The notes beneath the pieces were generated by a model. The model had not been told where the DNA came from and ran no database searches. It saw nothing but the letters and a program-made list of their open reading frames with translations. A DNA stretch of 64,000 nucleotides, from NCBI GenBank assembly GCA_965238125.1, contig OZ250179.1, positions 3,162,001 to 3,226,000 of the forward strand. Reading direction: 5' to 3'. Shown one piece after another: positions 16,642-25,379 of the stretch (position 1 is the first letter of the stretch; every line of letters starts with the position of its first letter). Source of the stretch: UBA6623 sp965238125 (GTDB taxonomy: Bacteria; Acidobacteriota; Terriglobia; Bryobacterales; UBA6623). A program made the translations under genes and the position numbers.

Positions 16642-18777
16642 CTACGACTGACTGTAGACCGTCTGCGCCTGCTCGATAAACAACGTTGCCTCTTCGACCC
16701 GCTGCCGAGCGCGCTCCGGCGTGACGCCGTCGATCCCCTCCTGCTCGGTACGGAAGAAGTTTTCGGCAAACGGCTTCCAGAAAACGCTCGTGTCGTAGAA
16801 GTGCGACCGGAATTCCTTGACCGTGTCGTACTTGTCGGAAAGCAGCAGCCCCCGCGTAAATAGGATCCCATCGGCCGCTTTCGTTACCGCTTGATGGGAA
16901 AGCTTCGCCGCCTGTGTGTGGTGTCCCTCGTCGAGAGCCAAAGACGCCTCGAAATTGAGCCGGTCGGCATCCTCGAGCATAAACTCAGCCTGGTCGACGA
17001 CTGCACCGGCGCATTCGCCCACGCCGATGTTCTTCGTGTAGTCCCAGGGTTGGCGAGAGTCCCGGTAGAACTCCGGGTTTTCGTCGTACGTCGGCAGTTG
17101 CACCAGCTCGCCCAACTCGGTCTTGAGCCGCGCTTTGCCGACGCGGTTGACGACATCCGCCAGCGTCTCATCGCCGTCCTTTTCAGCGCTATAGAAATCG
17201 CTCAGCCTGCGCACTACGTCCGGCGCGTTCTTGGTGGCCACTTTACCCACCGTCAGCCCGAACGACTTGGCATTCTGCGTCGTCGTCCCTCCCAACACCA
17301 CCTGCACGACCGGCGCGATATTGTTCCCCTTGCGCTGCACCGACCCGAAGAACCCGATATCGGCGATGTGGTGTTGACCGCAGGAGTTAAAGCACCCGCT
17401 GATCTTGATCTTCAAATCATCGCGATCGGCGATATCGCTCATGCCGTTGGCGAATTTCTCTTGCAGCACCGCCGCCATCCCCCTTGACGAGGTAATGCCG
17501 AGCTTGCACGAGTCGGTGCCGGGGCAAGCGGTGACGTCGGCCAAGCGGCCCGCTCCCACGGCGGCAATCTCAAGAGCCCTGAGCCCTTCATAGAAAGCCG
17601 GCAGATCACCGTTAGGCACCCAGCGGACAAGAAAATTCTGGCTCACCGTCGTCCGCACCGTGTCTTTGACATGCTTTTCGCACAGCCTGGCCAGGCCCCG
17701 CAGTTGGTCCGCCGAGATATCGCCGAGCGGCAGGAAGATCTCGACCATCGAGTAACCGGGCTGCTGTTGCGGGCGGACGTTGACGTCGAGCCAGCGCGGA
17801 AATTCAGGATGCACATCGACGGGAACCGTCAACTCCGATCCCGGCTTGAGCGGTGCGTCGGCGTAGGAGGCCTTAGCCTGTTCGAACTCCCGGCTCCAGC
17901 GCTCGTCTTGGGGAAGCCGCGCGATTTCTTCTTCGAGCAACCGCGAGAACTCTTCCATCCCCAGCCGGGCGATGAGAAATTTCATGCGTGCCTTGGCGCG
18001 GTTCTGCTTTTCGCCCAAACGCGCGAAGACGCGGGCGCAAGCTTGCGCCAGCGGCAGCATCTCGTCGGCGGGAACAAAATCTTTGTAGAGAGTCGCCATG
18101 TGAGGCAACGACCCGAGGCCGCCGCCCAGGAAGACTTTGAAGCCCTGCACCGGCCTGCCGTCCACCTCTTGAATCTTCGCGACGGCGCCGATGTCGTGCA
18201 TCATCGCGAGACCGCAAGCGTGGCCTTCGCAACCGGAAAACGCGATCTTGAACTTGCGCCCGAAATTTTGCGCATCCGGGTGCCGCAATAGGAAATACGC
18301 CATCGCCCGCGCATAGGGCGTCACGTCAAAAGCTTCGTCGCGGCAAACACCGGAATCGGGGCAGCAGGTGACATTGCGGACGACATTGCCGCAAGCTTCC
18401 TTTGTCGTAATGCCGGCCTCGGCGAGGCGGCGCATCAGATTGGGCGTGTCGTTGATGTCGACGAAGTGATATTGAATGTCCTGACGCGTCGTCACATGGC
18501 TGACGCCGTCGGCATATTCTTCCGATAGGTCGGCTAGGGCGTGCATCTTGGCCTTGTCAAGCAAGCCCATCGGGATCTTGATGCGCTGCATCTGAACGCC
18601 GTCTTGACGCTGTCCGTAGACCCCGTGCCGCAGCCGAAACTCGAGAAAGACCTTCTCGGGCATCTGCCCGGCTTGAACGCGTCGAAGCTCGGTCTCGTAG
18701 ACGTCGATCTCGTTGCGCATTTCCTCGGGCAGGTGCGCCCAACGGTCGTTGTTGACGTCGGTTACGGTTGTGGCCAT
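16642..18777 (-). CDS. Ferredoxin-type nitrite/sulfite reductase with helical C-terminal extension
   Basis: 711 residues; reduces sulfite or nitrite by six electrons with sirohaem and a 4Fe-4S cluster in the cytoplasm. Two ferredoxin-like half repeats are present (HGVYGQRQDGVQMQRIKIP; DVNVRPQQQPGYSMVEIFLPLG). The cluster/sirohaem cysteines are Cys418 and Cys424 in ACPGTDSC and Cys462 and Cys466 in GCFNSC. The last ~120 residues (DQAEFMLEDADRLNFEASLALDEGHHTQAAKLSHQAVTKAADG...) are all-helical and HEPN-like, an addition absent from standard CysI or NirA. Sulfite versus nitrite cannot be decided here. Start supported by GGGGGGAG eight bases upstream; a palindromic operator lies just upstream. 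Confidence 0.88.
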   Translation of the reverse strand: MATTVTDVNNDRWAHLPEEMRNEIDVYETELRRVQAGQMPEKVFLEFRLRHGVYGQRQDGVQMQRIKIPMGLLDKAKMHALADLSEEYADGVSHVTTRQDIQYHFVDINDTPNLMRRLAEAGITTKEACGNVVRNVTCCPDSGVCRDEAFDVTPYARAMAYFLLRHPDAQNFGRKFKIAFSGCEGHACGLAMMHDIGAVAKIQEVDGRPVQGFKVFLGGGLGSLPHMATLYKDFVPADEMLPLAQACARVFARLGEKQNRAKARMKFLIARLGMEEFSRLLEEEIARLPQDERWSREFEQAKASYADAPLKPGSELTVPVDVHPEFPRWLDVNVRPQQQPGYSMVEIFLPLGDISADQLRGLARLCEKHVKDTVRTTVSQNFLVRWVPNGDLPAFYEGLRALEIAAVGAGRLADVTACPGTDSCKLGITSSRGMAAVLQEKFANGMSDIADRDDLKIKISGCFNSCGQHHIADIGFFGSVQRKGNNIAPVVQVVLGGTTTQNAKSFGLTVGKVATKNAPDVVRRLSDFYSAEKDGDETLADVVNRVGKARLKTELGELVQLPTYDENPEFYRDSRQPWDYTKNIGVGECAGAVVDQAEFMLEDADRLNFEASLALDEGHHTQAAKLSHQAVTKAADGILFTRGLLLSDKYDTVKEFRSHFYDTSVFWKPFAENFFRTEQEGIDGVTPERARQRVEEATLFIEQAQTVYSQS

Positions 18778-18800
18778 GGCATCTCCCCCCTATTGGATCG

Positions 18801-18825
18801 AATCTCTACTATCTAGATAGAGATT
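18801..18825. promoter_or_regulatory. Operator palindrome upstream of sulfite/nitrite reductase
   Basis: AATCTCTA and TAGAGATT form a perfect 8-bp inverted repeat with 9-base spacing; the interior CTATCTAGATAG is itself a 12-bp perfect palindrome. It lies 24-48 bases upstream of the reductase start codon, where a repressor would block initiation. The AT-rich dyad is of the kind bound by Rrf2-family (IscR/CymR-like) regulators, but no regulator gene is adjacent. Confidence 0.55.
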
Positions 18826-19061
18826 ACGCCCTTGCGACCATTATAACGACGGGACATTCGGAGTGCATTCCGACGGGGTGCGCGACTTCCCTCAGCACAA
18901 TAGCCAACCCCATGATCAATGCGGGCGCCATCATGCCGGTGGCCGTCTACGGGTCGCGGGGTCTCTTCGATCGGCCGGGTTACGCCCTCGATCCTCTTTC
19001 GCCCCTGCCGGCCCTCAGACGCCGGCCCACTCACCACCTTTCGTGGGTATTGACCCTTCTC

Positions 19062-19099
19062 TTGACACAATAACTTGGCCTTACTACAAATCGTAGTAA
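19062..19099 (+). promoter_or_regulatory. Candidate promoter overlapping a TTACTAC-N5-GTAGTAA operator
   Basis: TTGACA at 19062-19067 is followed 17 bases later by TACAAA (19085-19090). The -10 lies inside a perfect 7-bp inverted repeat with 5-base spacing (19081-19099) that looks like a BlaI/CopY-type operator (TACTACA...TGTAGTA). No intact plus-strand gene follows; the DNA downstream is a gene remnant and IS1380 copy 1, so the regulated gene may have been lost. Confidence 0.4.
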
Positions 19100-19210
19100 A
19101 CCGGGTTCTCAGTCGCAGCTCCCAAGCTGCGCAGCCCGGTCCCCGGAAATCGCGTCGTCGATCGCTGACTTGAGCCTCGAGTGCTCCACGGGGCGAGCAA
19201 GTCGTTTAAT

Positions 19211-20876
19211 CCAGGATTTCCATTTTGGCCCTGGCACGGTCACAGGATACACCCCCGCTGCGCCGAATACCACGTCTTTTCGCGCTGAACCCTGCACATC
19301 ACCTCCGCCGGTAGACGCCAGGGCTCGTCCGTCCGCTCACAGACGTTGATTGAGCGGACTGAACGGCGCTCCGGCCGACACTGCTCCCTGCGAAACCTTT
19401 TTGGAGCCAAAAACTGTTGATCCTCGCCCGGGCAACGCTACCCACCCGGCACAGGCAGCGCCCAGATCCTATGCAGCATGTCACCGAACAGCCGCCGGTT
19501 CAGATGCCCCTCCGCCAGCAGCAACCAGTAGTAGCGAGCATGCTTGACCAGCCGACCGCCGGTCTTCATCAACCTGTGTTGCAAACTCGTTAGCGACCAG
19601 CTTTTGATTCGCTGCGGCAGCCCTAGCCGCCGCCACAGGTTGCCCAGGTTGTAGGCCGGCACGCTGAGTTGCAGCCGTACCTCGTTGGCTCGGAAGCGGT
19701 GACACGACAAGCGGGTCCAGTGCGTGGCCTGTTTGCCTTCTTTGATCCACTGCTCCGCCGTGCCGCGCTTGTTGTAGAACCGCACGACCGAGCGGCTCGG
19801 CAAGCTCATGCTCGTCACGACAAATCCGACGCGCGGGAATAGTTCGCCCTGGTGATGCTCGACCTTGGCGACAACTCGCCTTGCCTTCGACCAGCTCTCG
19901 GCCTGATAGCGAAAACTCTTGTAGCGCACTAGGGGCTTGGCGTTCGGCCTGCCCGGTGGCCGAAACAGGATGTCCTCGATCTCCAGCTCCAGGCTCTTGT
20001 TCGCCGGGATGCGAATCACGTAGTCCACGCCGCGCTCCTCCATCGCCTCGTAGATCTCGGGCTTGGCGAAGGCGGCGTCGGCGCGGAACGTCACCTGTTT
20101 GCCCTCCGCCTGTTGTCGTTCGATCTCCGGCAGTAGCAGCTCGTCCCAGTCCTCGGCGCTGTGCACGTTGCCGGGACGCAGCTTCGCGCCTAGGCAGTCG
20201 CCGTGCTGGTTGAACAGCAACAGCGGGTGATAGCAGAGGGACTCAAAATGGCCGTTGTAGGCACTGCCTTCCTGTTGGCCGTGGACGGGGCTCTCCGTGG
20301 AGTCCATGTCGAGCACCACGCGGTCTGAACCGTCGGGAGCTTCGGCTTGCGCGACCAGCTCCCGGTTCACTGCCATCAGCCCCAGCAAGTTCTCTTCGCT
20401 CGCCAGCATCTCCGTCTCGAAGCCATGCAGCGTCGAGGTCAAGGCTGCTCCGCGATCCCAGTTCCTCTTCGAGCCGATCAAGCGAAAGGTCGGATCGGCG
20501 GATACTCGAACGGCGTCATTGAGGTCCTCGTAGCCAGCGAGTCGGCTGTAGACCGACTGCCGCAGCAGATCGGCCAGCGGGAACTTCTTGTTCAAGCCTT
20601 GTCGCGAGTCGCTGAGATGCTCGTCGATCAGCTTCCCGAGTCCGAGTCGTTCATCCAGTTCGCGAACGAGAATCAGACCGCCATCCGAGGTGACTCGCGA
20701 TCCTTGGAAATCGACTTTGAGAAATCCATTGAACGTGAGCTGAAACGGCTTGTTTTCTTTTTCACCCATCGGGTGTTGACCTCCATGGCGTCCTTATCGG
20801 GCTCTAGCCCCTATCAATAAAGACGCTGAAGGTCGCTGGATGGTCTGAAGCTCATACATCAAATTGAAAATGCGGG
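19211..20876 (-). mobile_element. IS1380-family insertion sequence, copy 1 (1666 bp)
   Basis: Ends were placed by comparing three copies. Terminal inverted repeats are about 17 bp: one end CCAGGATTTCCATTTTG, the other CCCGCATTTTCAATTTG (13 of 17 match). A 5-bp direct repeat TTAAT flanks it at 19206-19210 and 20877-20881. It carries one transposase gene. It is inserted in a gene remnant read on the minus strand. Confidence 0.92.
19438..20769 (-). CDS. IS1380-family transposase, copy 1
   Basis: 443 residues, DDE transposase of the Transposase_DDE_1 group. Catalytic candidates are Asp in VLDMDSTESPVHGQQ, Asp in FRADAAFAKPEIYE and Glu in NKRGTAEQWIKEGK. Full length and intact. It differs from the other two copies at a few residues (KKFPLADL where they have KKFALADL; LSVPAYNL where copy 2 has Arg and copy 3 has Leu), so the copies have diverged slightly since transposition. 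Confidence 0.93.
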   Translation of the reverse strand: MGEKENKPFQLTFNGFLKVDFQGSRVTSDGGLILVRELDERLGLGKLIDEHLSDSRQGLNKKFPLADLLRQSVYSRLAGYEDLNDAVRVSADPTFRLIGSKRNWDRGAALTSTLHGFETEMLASEENLLGLMAVNRELVAQAEAPDGSDRVVLDMDSTESPVHGQQEGSAYNGHFESLCYHPLLLFNQHGDCLGAKLRPGNVHSAEDWDELLLPEIERQQAEGKQVTFRADAAFAKPEIYEAMEERGVDYVIRIPANKSLELEIEDILFRPPGRPNAKPLVRYKSFRYQAESWSKARRVVAKVEHHQGELFPRVGFVVTSMSLPSRSVVRFYNKRGTAEQWIKEGKQATHWTRLSCHRFRANEVRLQLSVPAYNLGNLWRRLGLPQRIKSWSLTSLQHRLMKTGGRLVKHARYYWLLLAEGHLNRRLFGDMLHRIWALPVPGG

Positions 20877-21016
20877 TTAATACCCTCCAGGCCGACGGTC
20901 TTCTGATCACCAAACTCGCGTTGGATGGTCGAAGTCGGCAACACGAAGAACTCCCATGCCGGAACATTCAGAACATCACAACGGTCTGAGTCTTTCTCCG
21001 GGTAAAGGCAGAAGAC

Positions 21017-22720
21017 CTAAACATCGGCCGTTCTCTGAGCCGTTTCCGACGAGGTGTTCGATCGCTTGTCTTGCGGCCAACTCTGGAGATGGGCGGCCGA
21101 CGGGAAGAAATCAAGCTGATGCTCGCCGTCCTGATTGCCTTGAATTCTTCCGAGGTCATGCTCTTCGCCGCTGCCCGGATTGAACAATTTCGCACGATAT
21201 CGCACGCCTCGCTCGAGAGCGGTCAGCTTCGGCGGATTCCACATCGTAGGAACGTACATGATTCTGAGGCGACGCGGGATGCCGGCGGCGTAAGGGAGTT
21301 CGTAGTTGTCCGTTGTCCAATGGGGCGTCACCCATTCCGGATGCGGCTCCGTCTCTTGCCACGGCAGTCGACGCAATAGCTTGGCGGCGAGACCGAGCTG
21401 ACGACTGCCGGGATACGCTGTCGCCTCTTTCCAGGGCACGTTGCCCCAGTTACGTCCGTGAGGAGACGGACCGAACGGCCTGCCCGGCAGATTGACCTGC
21501 CAGATCCCGTTCGCTCCGTAGGTGTGACCACACGTGCTGCTCAAAACACTCGCCCAAAACATGAAACGCTGGATGTCTTGGCTTGAGCGCCCGAGAATCC
21601 CTTCGTAGCAAACCTCGGCATTGATGAACGGCATCAACGGTTCGCGGTCTCGGGCCTTTGTGACCTCATTCACAGTGCGGGGAATGCTGGCATAGTCGTT
21701 GTGTCCCGTCTGCAGCATGTCGAAGTCAAGGACGCCCGGGTCGGTCACGACGTCCCGCCCCGCGCGTGACGGGTGCACCGTGATCAAGCGGTGGACGGGG
21801 TCCGTGCGGCGCACGTAGCGGGCCATCTCCGTCCAACCCGGCTCGAGTTCCGCTCTCTCCGCGTCTTTGCGTTCCGACAGGTACCACGGCATGCTGCCTT
21901 CCCCGGCCAAACACCAAACCACCGGATAAGCGCCCCAACGAGCGATCAAATAGCGCCAGTGTTGATGCATCTTCTCCTCGCCCATAGCGCCAAGGTAATA
22001 GCCCCAACACCCTAAAACACACGGTATCAGCCCGGCATCGACAAGATGCTGGATCCGCAGGTCCGCCATGTCGAAAAACCGCGGGTTGATGCGCGCGAAA
22101 CCCTTCTCCCAGGAAAGGCCTCCCTCATTCGCTCCGCGCTCATCGAGCGGCGCCATATCCGGGTACAACCCCGCGACGATTTGGATAACATTGAAGCCTT
22201 TGGCGGCGCGGTCGGCAGCCAGTTCGCGAAAATCCTCAGGCCATCGAAGCCGCTCGACAAGGCCCATCCACCAGGTATCGCCAAGCCAGAAAAACGGCGT
22301 GCCGTCGGCGTGCTCTAAGTACCGTTTGTTCGAAGAGATCCGTAGTGCGCCCCGCCGATAAAGTTCGTTCGAGCCGCGATAGGGAGACGCTTCCACCGCC
22401 CCGGTAACACCGTGCAGCCCCTCGTTGGTCGGGTCACTACATTCGGTTCGAAATCGGAATCGGCCCGGCCGCTCCGGTGCGTAGCGCACCTTCCATGTCT
22501 CGTCGCCCGCCCAGAAAGCCGGAACCCGTTGTTCGCCGCCGGGCCCGCTGACGACGACGTCGAGCTCGACATCCTCGAAAGGGTTGTCATAGGATTTCGA
22601 GGATGAAAAGCTCCATTCCGAAACCCGTCTCGCGCAGCCGTGCAACTCGCTTGCGTGCAGGCCGGCCGCCGCCGCGCCGCCCAGGGCGCCGACAAACTGT
22701 CGTCGAGTCACCATTTGCAA
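21017..22720 (-). CDS. Tat-exported DUF5060/DUF4038 glycoside-hydrolase-like protein
   Basis: 567 residues. Twin-arginine signal (VTRRQFVGALGGAAAAGL; the Met two codons in, at 22714, may be the real start). An N-terminal beta sandwich (VPAFWAGDETWKVRYAPERPGRFRFRTEC, DUF5060 type) precedes a TIM barrel starting GTPFFWLGDTWWMGLVERLRWPEDFRELAADRAAKGFNVIQIV, with WCLAGEGSMPW and NAEVCYEG carrying plausible acid residues (DUF4038, apiosidase-like). It probably cleaves plant or exopolysaccharide glycosides outside the cytoplasm. The last ~25 residues after LDFFPSAAHLQSW look foreign, and the TAG stop is in frame with the remnant beyond it, so the native C-terminus may be lost. A related enzyme lies at 60899-62806. 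Confidence 0.8.
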   Translation of the reverse strand: MQMVTRRQFVGALGGAAAAGLHASELHGCARRVSEWSFSSSKSYDNPFEDVELDVVVSGPGGEQRVPAFWAGDETWKVRYAPERPGRFRFRTECSDPTNEGLHGVTGAVEASPYRGSNELYRRGALRISSNKRYLEHADGTPFFWLGDTWWMGLVERLRWPEDFRELAADRAAKGFNVIQIVAGLYPDMAPLDERGANEGGLSWEKGFARINPRFFDMADLRIQHLVDAGLIPCVLGCWGYYLGAMGEEKMHQHWRYLIARWGAYPVVWCLAGEGSMPWYLSERKDAERAELEPGWTEMARYVRRTDPVHRLITVHPSRAGRDVVTDPGVLDFDMLQTGHNDYASIPRTVNEVTKARDREPLMPFINAEVCYEGILGRSSQDIQRFMFWASVLSSTCGHTYGANGIWQVNLPGRPFGPSPHGRNWGNVPWKEATAYPGSRQLGLAAKLLRRLPWQETEPHPEWVTPHWTTDNYELPYAAGIPRRLRIMYVPTMWNPPKLTALERGVRYRAKLFNPGSGEEHDLGRIQGNQDGEHQLDFFPSAAHLQSWPQDKRSNTSSETAQRTADV

Positions 22721-22754
22721 GTGCAGTCGACCCCGCGCGAGCCGTTGGTCTGAT

Positions 22755-24335
22755 TTACTCGTCCTCTCTCAATCCGAAGCAGTAGAGCGTCGATGAAAAG
22801 TCGACAGCGTACACCTGGCCCTCGGCCACGGCGATACCGCTGAAGTGCGCCCAGGAATTGAAAACGCCGGGGCCCGAATCGTACAGCGTCTTGCCTGTTA
22901 ACGCATCCAGCGCCCGGAGCTCGGCAGTCTTCTCATTGTCGGCCCGTGTCGAGTCTTCGAGCAGGTCGTCCGAGTCGAATTTCCCAAAAGGCATGATGCC
23001 GGCGTCAATACTCTGCCGGGCGTTCTCGCCGTTCGAAAGCGCGAAGACGACATCGTTTGCGACGACGACAGGTTCCGGGACGGCAAAATCACCGCTAACC
23101 CACTCGGGTTTGAGATAGGGTTTGCCACTGTCGGGATGATCCGCTACCGTAAACGCCATCACCGATCCATTGGGATTCGGGCCATTCGTCATCGGAAACT
23201 CGGGCGCTTGCCGGGAGACCGGCCCCCAGGTCGGAACATAAATCCAGTTGCGCCCGTGATCGTCGACATAGTGGGTAAACGCGCCCCACAGTCCCTTGGC
23301 CTCGAACCACTCGTCGTCATTCGAAAGCAGGGGCGTCGTATAGAGGTTCTTGTGATGAGTCGCGCCGCCCATGTTCGCCGTGTCGATTAGGTAAGCGACG
23401 CCCTCCTTGCCGCCAATCACCATCAACTCGTAGTCGCCGTACTCGAAAAGCGTCGCCGACACAGTGATATCGAAATCTCGCTTATAAACGTAGTCCCAGT
23501 TGGGCGGCGTGAAATAATCCTCGAGCTTGAGGGTTTCCGGGTTCAACCGAAACATCGTGTTTCCGTAGATGCCTTGGGCGGCGTTGAACGCTCCGTCCCC
23601 GGTGCCGGCATAGATTGAGCCGTCCTTGCCGATCGCCACCCCGGCGCGCCCCCAAACCCCGGCTGCGAACTTGGGCGTAGATCGCCAGTTGCGAATAACG
23701 ATCGCGGTCGGGTCGCTGATGTCGATCGACGCAACGCCGGAGGGCGTTTCACCGCAGTTCTGTGAAATCGGCGTGTAGAGGGTGTCGCCGATGCGGTTCA
23801 AGCTCCAGGTTTTGGCGAACGCCGGTACAAACTGCTGAGCCCGGAATTTTTCCTTGCCGGTTCCGAGATCAAGCCCATAGAACTTGCCGTCGATGGCAAT
23901 GACGTAAATAGTGTTCTTTTTGACATCCACGGTGGGCGTCGCGTTGAGGCCCTTGGGGCAGAGCCACCCGCCCTCGGACTTGGCTGTGATCTGACTCTCG
24001 AACTTCTTCTTCCAAACAATCTCGCCGTTGGCGCTATCGATCGCGTAGAAAAAGTCGCCGCTGCCGGCGATGTAAACAAGGTCTTTTTCGCCGTCGGCAG
24101 TCCGCACATCGGTGATGACGATCGGCGCGGTCAGCGCGGTCAGAGACTTCGTTTCATTTTCGACCGTCTTCTTCCACTTCAGCGTCAGGTTGGCGACGTT
24201 GTCGCGGTTGAGAATCACCTCGTCCCGCGCCCAGCCACTGCGTCGCTGATCATAGGCGAAAGTAGACCAGTCGCCCGCTAAACACGGGAGCGCGGTCATT
24301 AAGAGCAGGAATAGAGAGATGAGAGTTCGTTTCAT
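22755..24335 (-). CDS. Exported PQQ-like beta-propeller protein
   Basis: 526 residues from the ATG at 24335, which has GGAAGGAAAG upstream; an ATG eight codons earlier is less likely. Sec signal MKRTLISLFLLLMTALPCLAG. Repeated blades include LVYIAGSGDFFYAIDSANGEIVWKKKFE, IYVIAIDGKFYGLDLGTGKEKFRA, MVIGGKEGVAYLIDTANMGG and LRALDALTGKTLYDSGPG, the W-motif pattern of quinoprotein alcohol dehydrogenase-like propellers. The acidic and disulfide residues of true PQQ dehydrogenases cannot be confirmed, so it may be a binding or structural propeller. It starts ~20 bp after a broken TPR gene. Confidence 0.78.
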   Translation of the reverse strand: MKRTLISLFLLLMTALPCLAGDWSTFAYDQRRSGWARDEVILNRDNVANLTLKWKKTVENETKSLTALTAPIVITDVRTADGEKDLVYIAGSGDFFYAIDSANGEIVWKKKFESQITAKSEGGWLCPKGLNATPTVDVKKNTIYVIAIDGKFYGLDLGTGKEKFRAQQFVPAFAKTWSLNRIGDTLYTPISQNCGETPSGVASIDISDPTAIVIRNWRSTPKFAAGVWGRAGVAIGKDGSIYAGTGDGAFNAAQGIYGNTMFRLNPETLKLEDYFTPPNWDYVYKRDFDITVSATLFEYGDYELMVIGGKEGVAYLIDTANMGGATHHKNLYTTPLLSNDDEWFEAKGLWGAFTHYVDDHGRNWIYVPTWGPVSRQAPEFPMTNGPNPNGSVMAFTVADHPDSGKPYLKPEWVSGDFAVPEPVVVANDVVFALSNGENARQSIDAGIMPFGKFDSDDLLEDSTRADNEKTAELRALDALTGKTLYDSGPGVFNSWAHFSGIAVAEGQVYAVDFSSTLYCFGLREDE

Positions 24336-24355
24336 CAAAGCTTTCCTTCCGGACT

Positions 24356-24920
24356 TCAAGGCCCTGCCGACTTGCGTTGTTGAGCGGAGTCGGCCGGCTC
24401 GGGCTTCCCCCCTGACAAAATCGATTGATCCAGGTCCTTGCGTTCTGCCTGCAATCGCCGATAGGCGCGTAGTTGTTCGCGTCGGCCGTCGGCATTTCCA
24501 AGTTCACGATAAACTCGCGCCAGCAAATAGCGAGAAGTCGGATTCTCGCCGTTGGAGGCAACAGCCAGTTCCAGATACTGTTTCGCTTCCGCCAGGCGTT
24601 CGAGTTCCATCAGGCACGCGCCCCAACGCCAGCAGACCCTCCTCGAACTTTGGCCGCAACCGCACCGCTTGTTCAAAATAAGGCAGCGCCTCTCCCGGCA
24701 GCAACCTCTGCCGATAGATTTCTCCCGCCTGAAATGCGGCCGGAGCATGGTTCGGATTATTCTTCAACTCCAACTCGAACTGCTCCAGCGCATCATCCGC
24801 CTTGCTCGGATCCTCCGCCCGCCCCAGCATCGCTTGGCCCACTCGAAAGTGCAATCCCGCGCGCTTCGGATCCTTGGCGAGCGCCTTCTTGTACTCCGTG
24901 ATCGCTAAATCATAGAACTC
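24356..24920 (-). pseudogene. TPR protein remnant with frameshift and lost 5' end
   Basis: Reads EFYDLAITEYKKALAKDPKRAGLHFRVGQAML, then a block with AALEQFELELKNNPNHAPAAF-type repeats and GEALPYFEQAVRLRPKFEEGLLALG, and after one extra C near 24635 continues in the next frame with ACLMELERLAEAKQYLELAVASNGENPTSRYLLARVYRELGNA. These are about five tetratricopeptide repeats. The upstream boundary near 24920 abuts an oppositely oriented UnbV fragment, so the start is gone. Removing the single C restores the frame. Confidence 0.7.
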
Positions 24921-25096
24921 TCTACTCGGTGAACGACCGCCGCTTTCACTTCGGCCTAGGCACCGCCGATTCGGCCGATCTCGACATCCGCTGGCCCAGC
25001 GGCCAAAAAGAGACGGTCCGGGAAGTAGCCGCAAACCGGCTAGTGGTAGTGAAAGAGGGCTCCGGAGTAATCGCCGCCAATCCGTTGCCCCCGTGA
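24914..25096 (+). pseudogene. ASPIC/UnbV domain remnant of a CRTAC1-like protein
   Basis: The plus strand reads VNDRRFHFGLGTADSADLDIRWPSG and then QKETVREVAANRLVVVKEGSG before a TGA at 25094. HFGLG and RWPSG are the hallmarks of the C-terminal ASPIC/UnbV domain of FG-GAP/CRTAC1 proteins, which are common in Solibacter and often carry TPRs. Only ~55 residues remain, and no FG-GAP part precedes them. It abuts the TPR remnant head to head, suggesting inversion or deletion of one ancestral gene or of two neighbours. Confidence 0.6.
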
Positions 25097-25213
25097 CACG
25101 GCCGGGCGCAGCCTTCAACGATCGCACAAGGCAGCGACCCGCACTCGGCAAGTGGCAGCGAACGGCACGCAATAGCGACCGGCAAACAGTAGAGACCGGC
25201 ACTCGTGCCGGTC

Positions 25214-25345
25214 CTAGTCCGGGGTATTCACCGGGACATAGGTAACACAATAGTCCAAGCACGCGCGCAGCGAAAACAGATCGCGCAGCCGGAGGAACAG
25301 TTGCTTTTCGATCGTCGTCTTGTGCGCGGCCAGAGCGTCGAGCGG
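25214..25345 (-). pseudogene. Possible IS1634-like transposase fragment
   Basis: The minus strand reads PLDALAAHKTTIEKQLFLRLRDLFSLRACLDY to a TAG at 25214. The pattern LD-LL-AHK-IEK-LF-RLRDLF-L resembles an internal segment of IS1634/IS4-group transposases. It is only ~40 residues, so the call is weak. It lies against the truncated oxidoreductase. Confidence 0.35.
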
Positions 25346-25379
25346 CTGCGGCCGTGATCATCGCGGTAGGACTCGACGA

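Larger units (their letters stand above)
19109..21016 (-). pseudogene. 3' gene remnant split by IS1380 copy 1
   Basis: If IS1380 (19211-20876) and one TTAAT duplicate are removed, a single minus-strand frame reads through from the TAG at 21017-21019 to the stop at 19109. It encodes about 75 residues: VFCLYPEKDSDRCDVLNV, PAWEFFVLPTSTIQREF, GDQKTVGLEGIKRLARPV, EHSRLKSAIDDAISGDR. The unbroken frame across the junction shows it was coding before the insertion. Its 5' part is lost: it is in frame with the end of the DUF5060/DUF4038 gene, separated only by the TAG, as if a different gene's 5' part had been deleted up to it. Family not recognised. Confidence 0.6.

Noticed and set aside
18768..19073. 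101-codon plus-strand frame between the reductase and IS1380 copy 1
   Set aside because: No family resemblance, overlaps the reductase start and operator, and composition is that of non-coding DNA.
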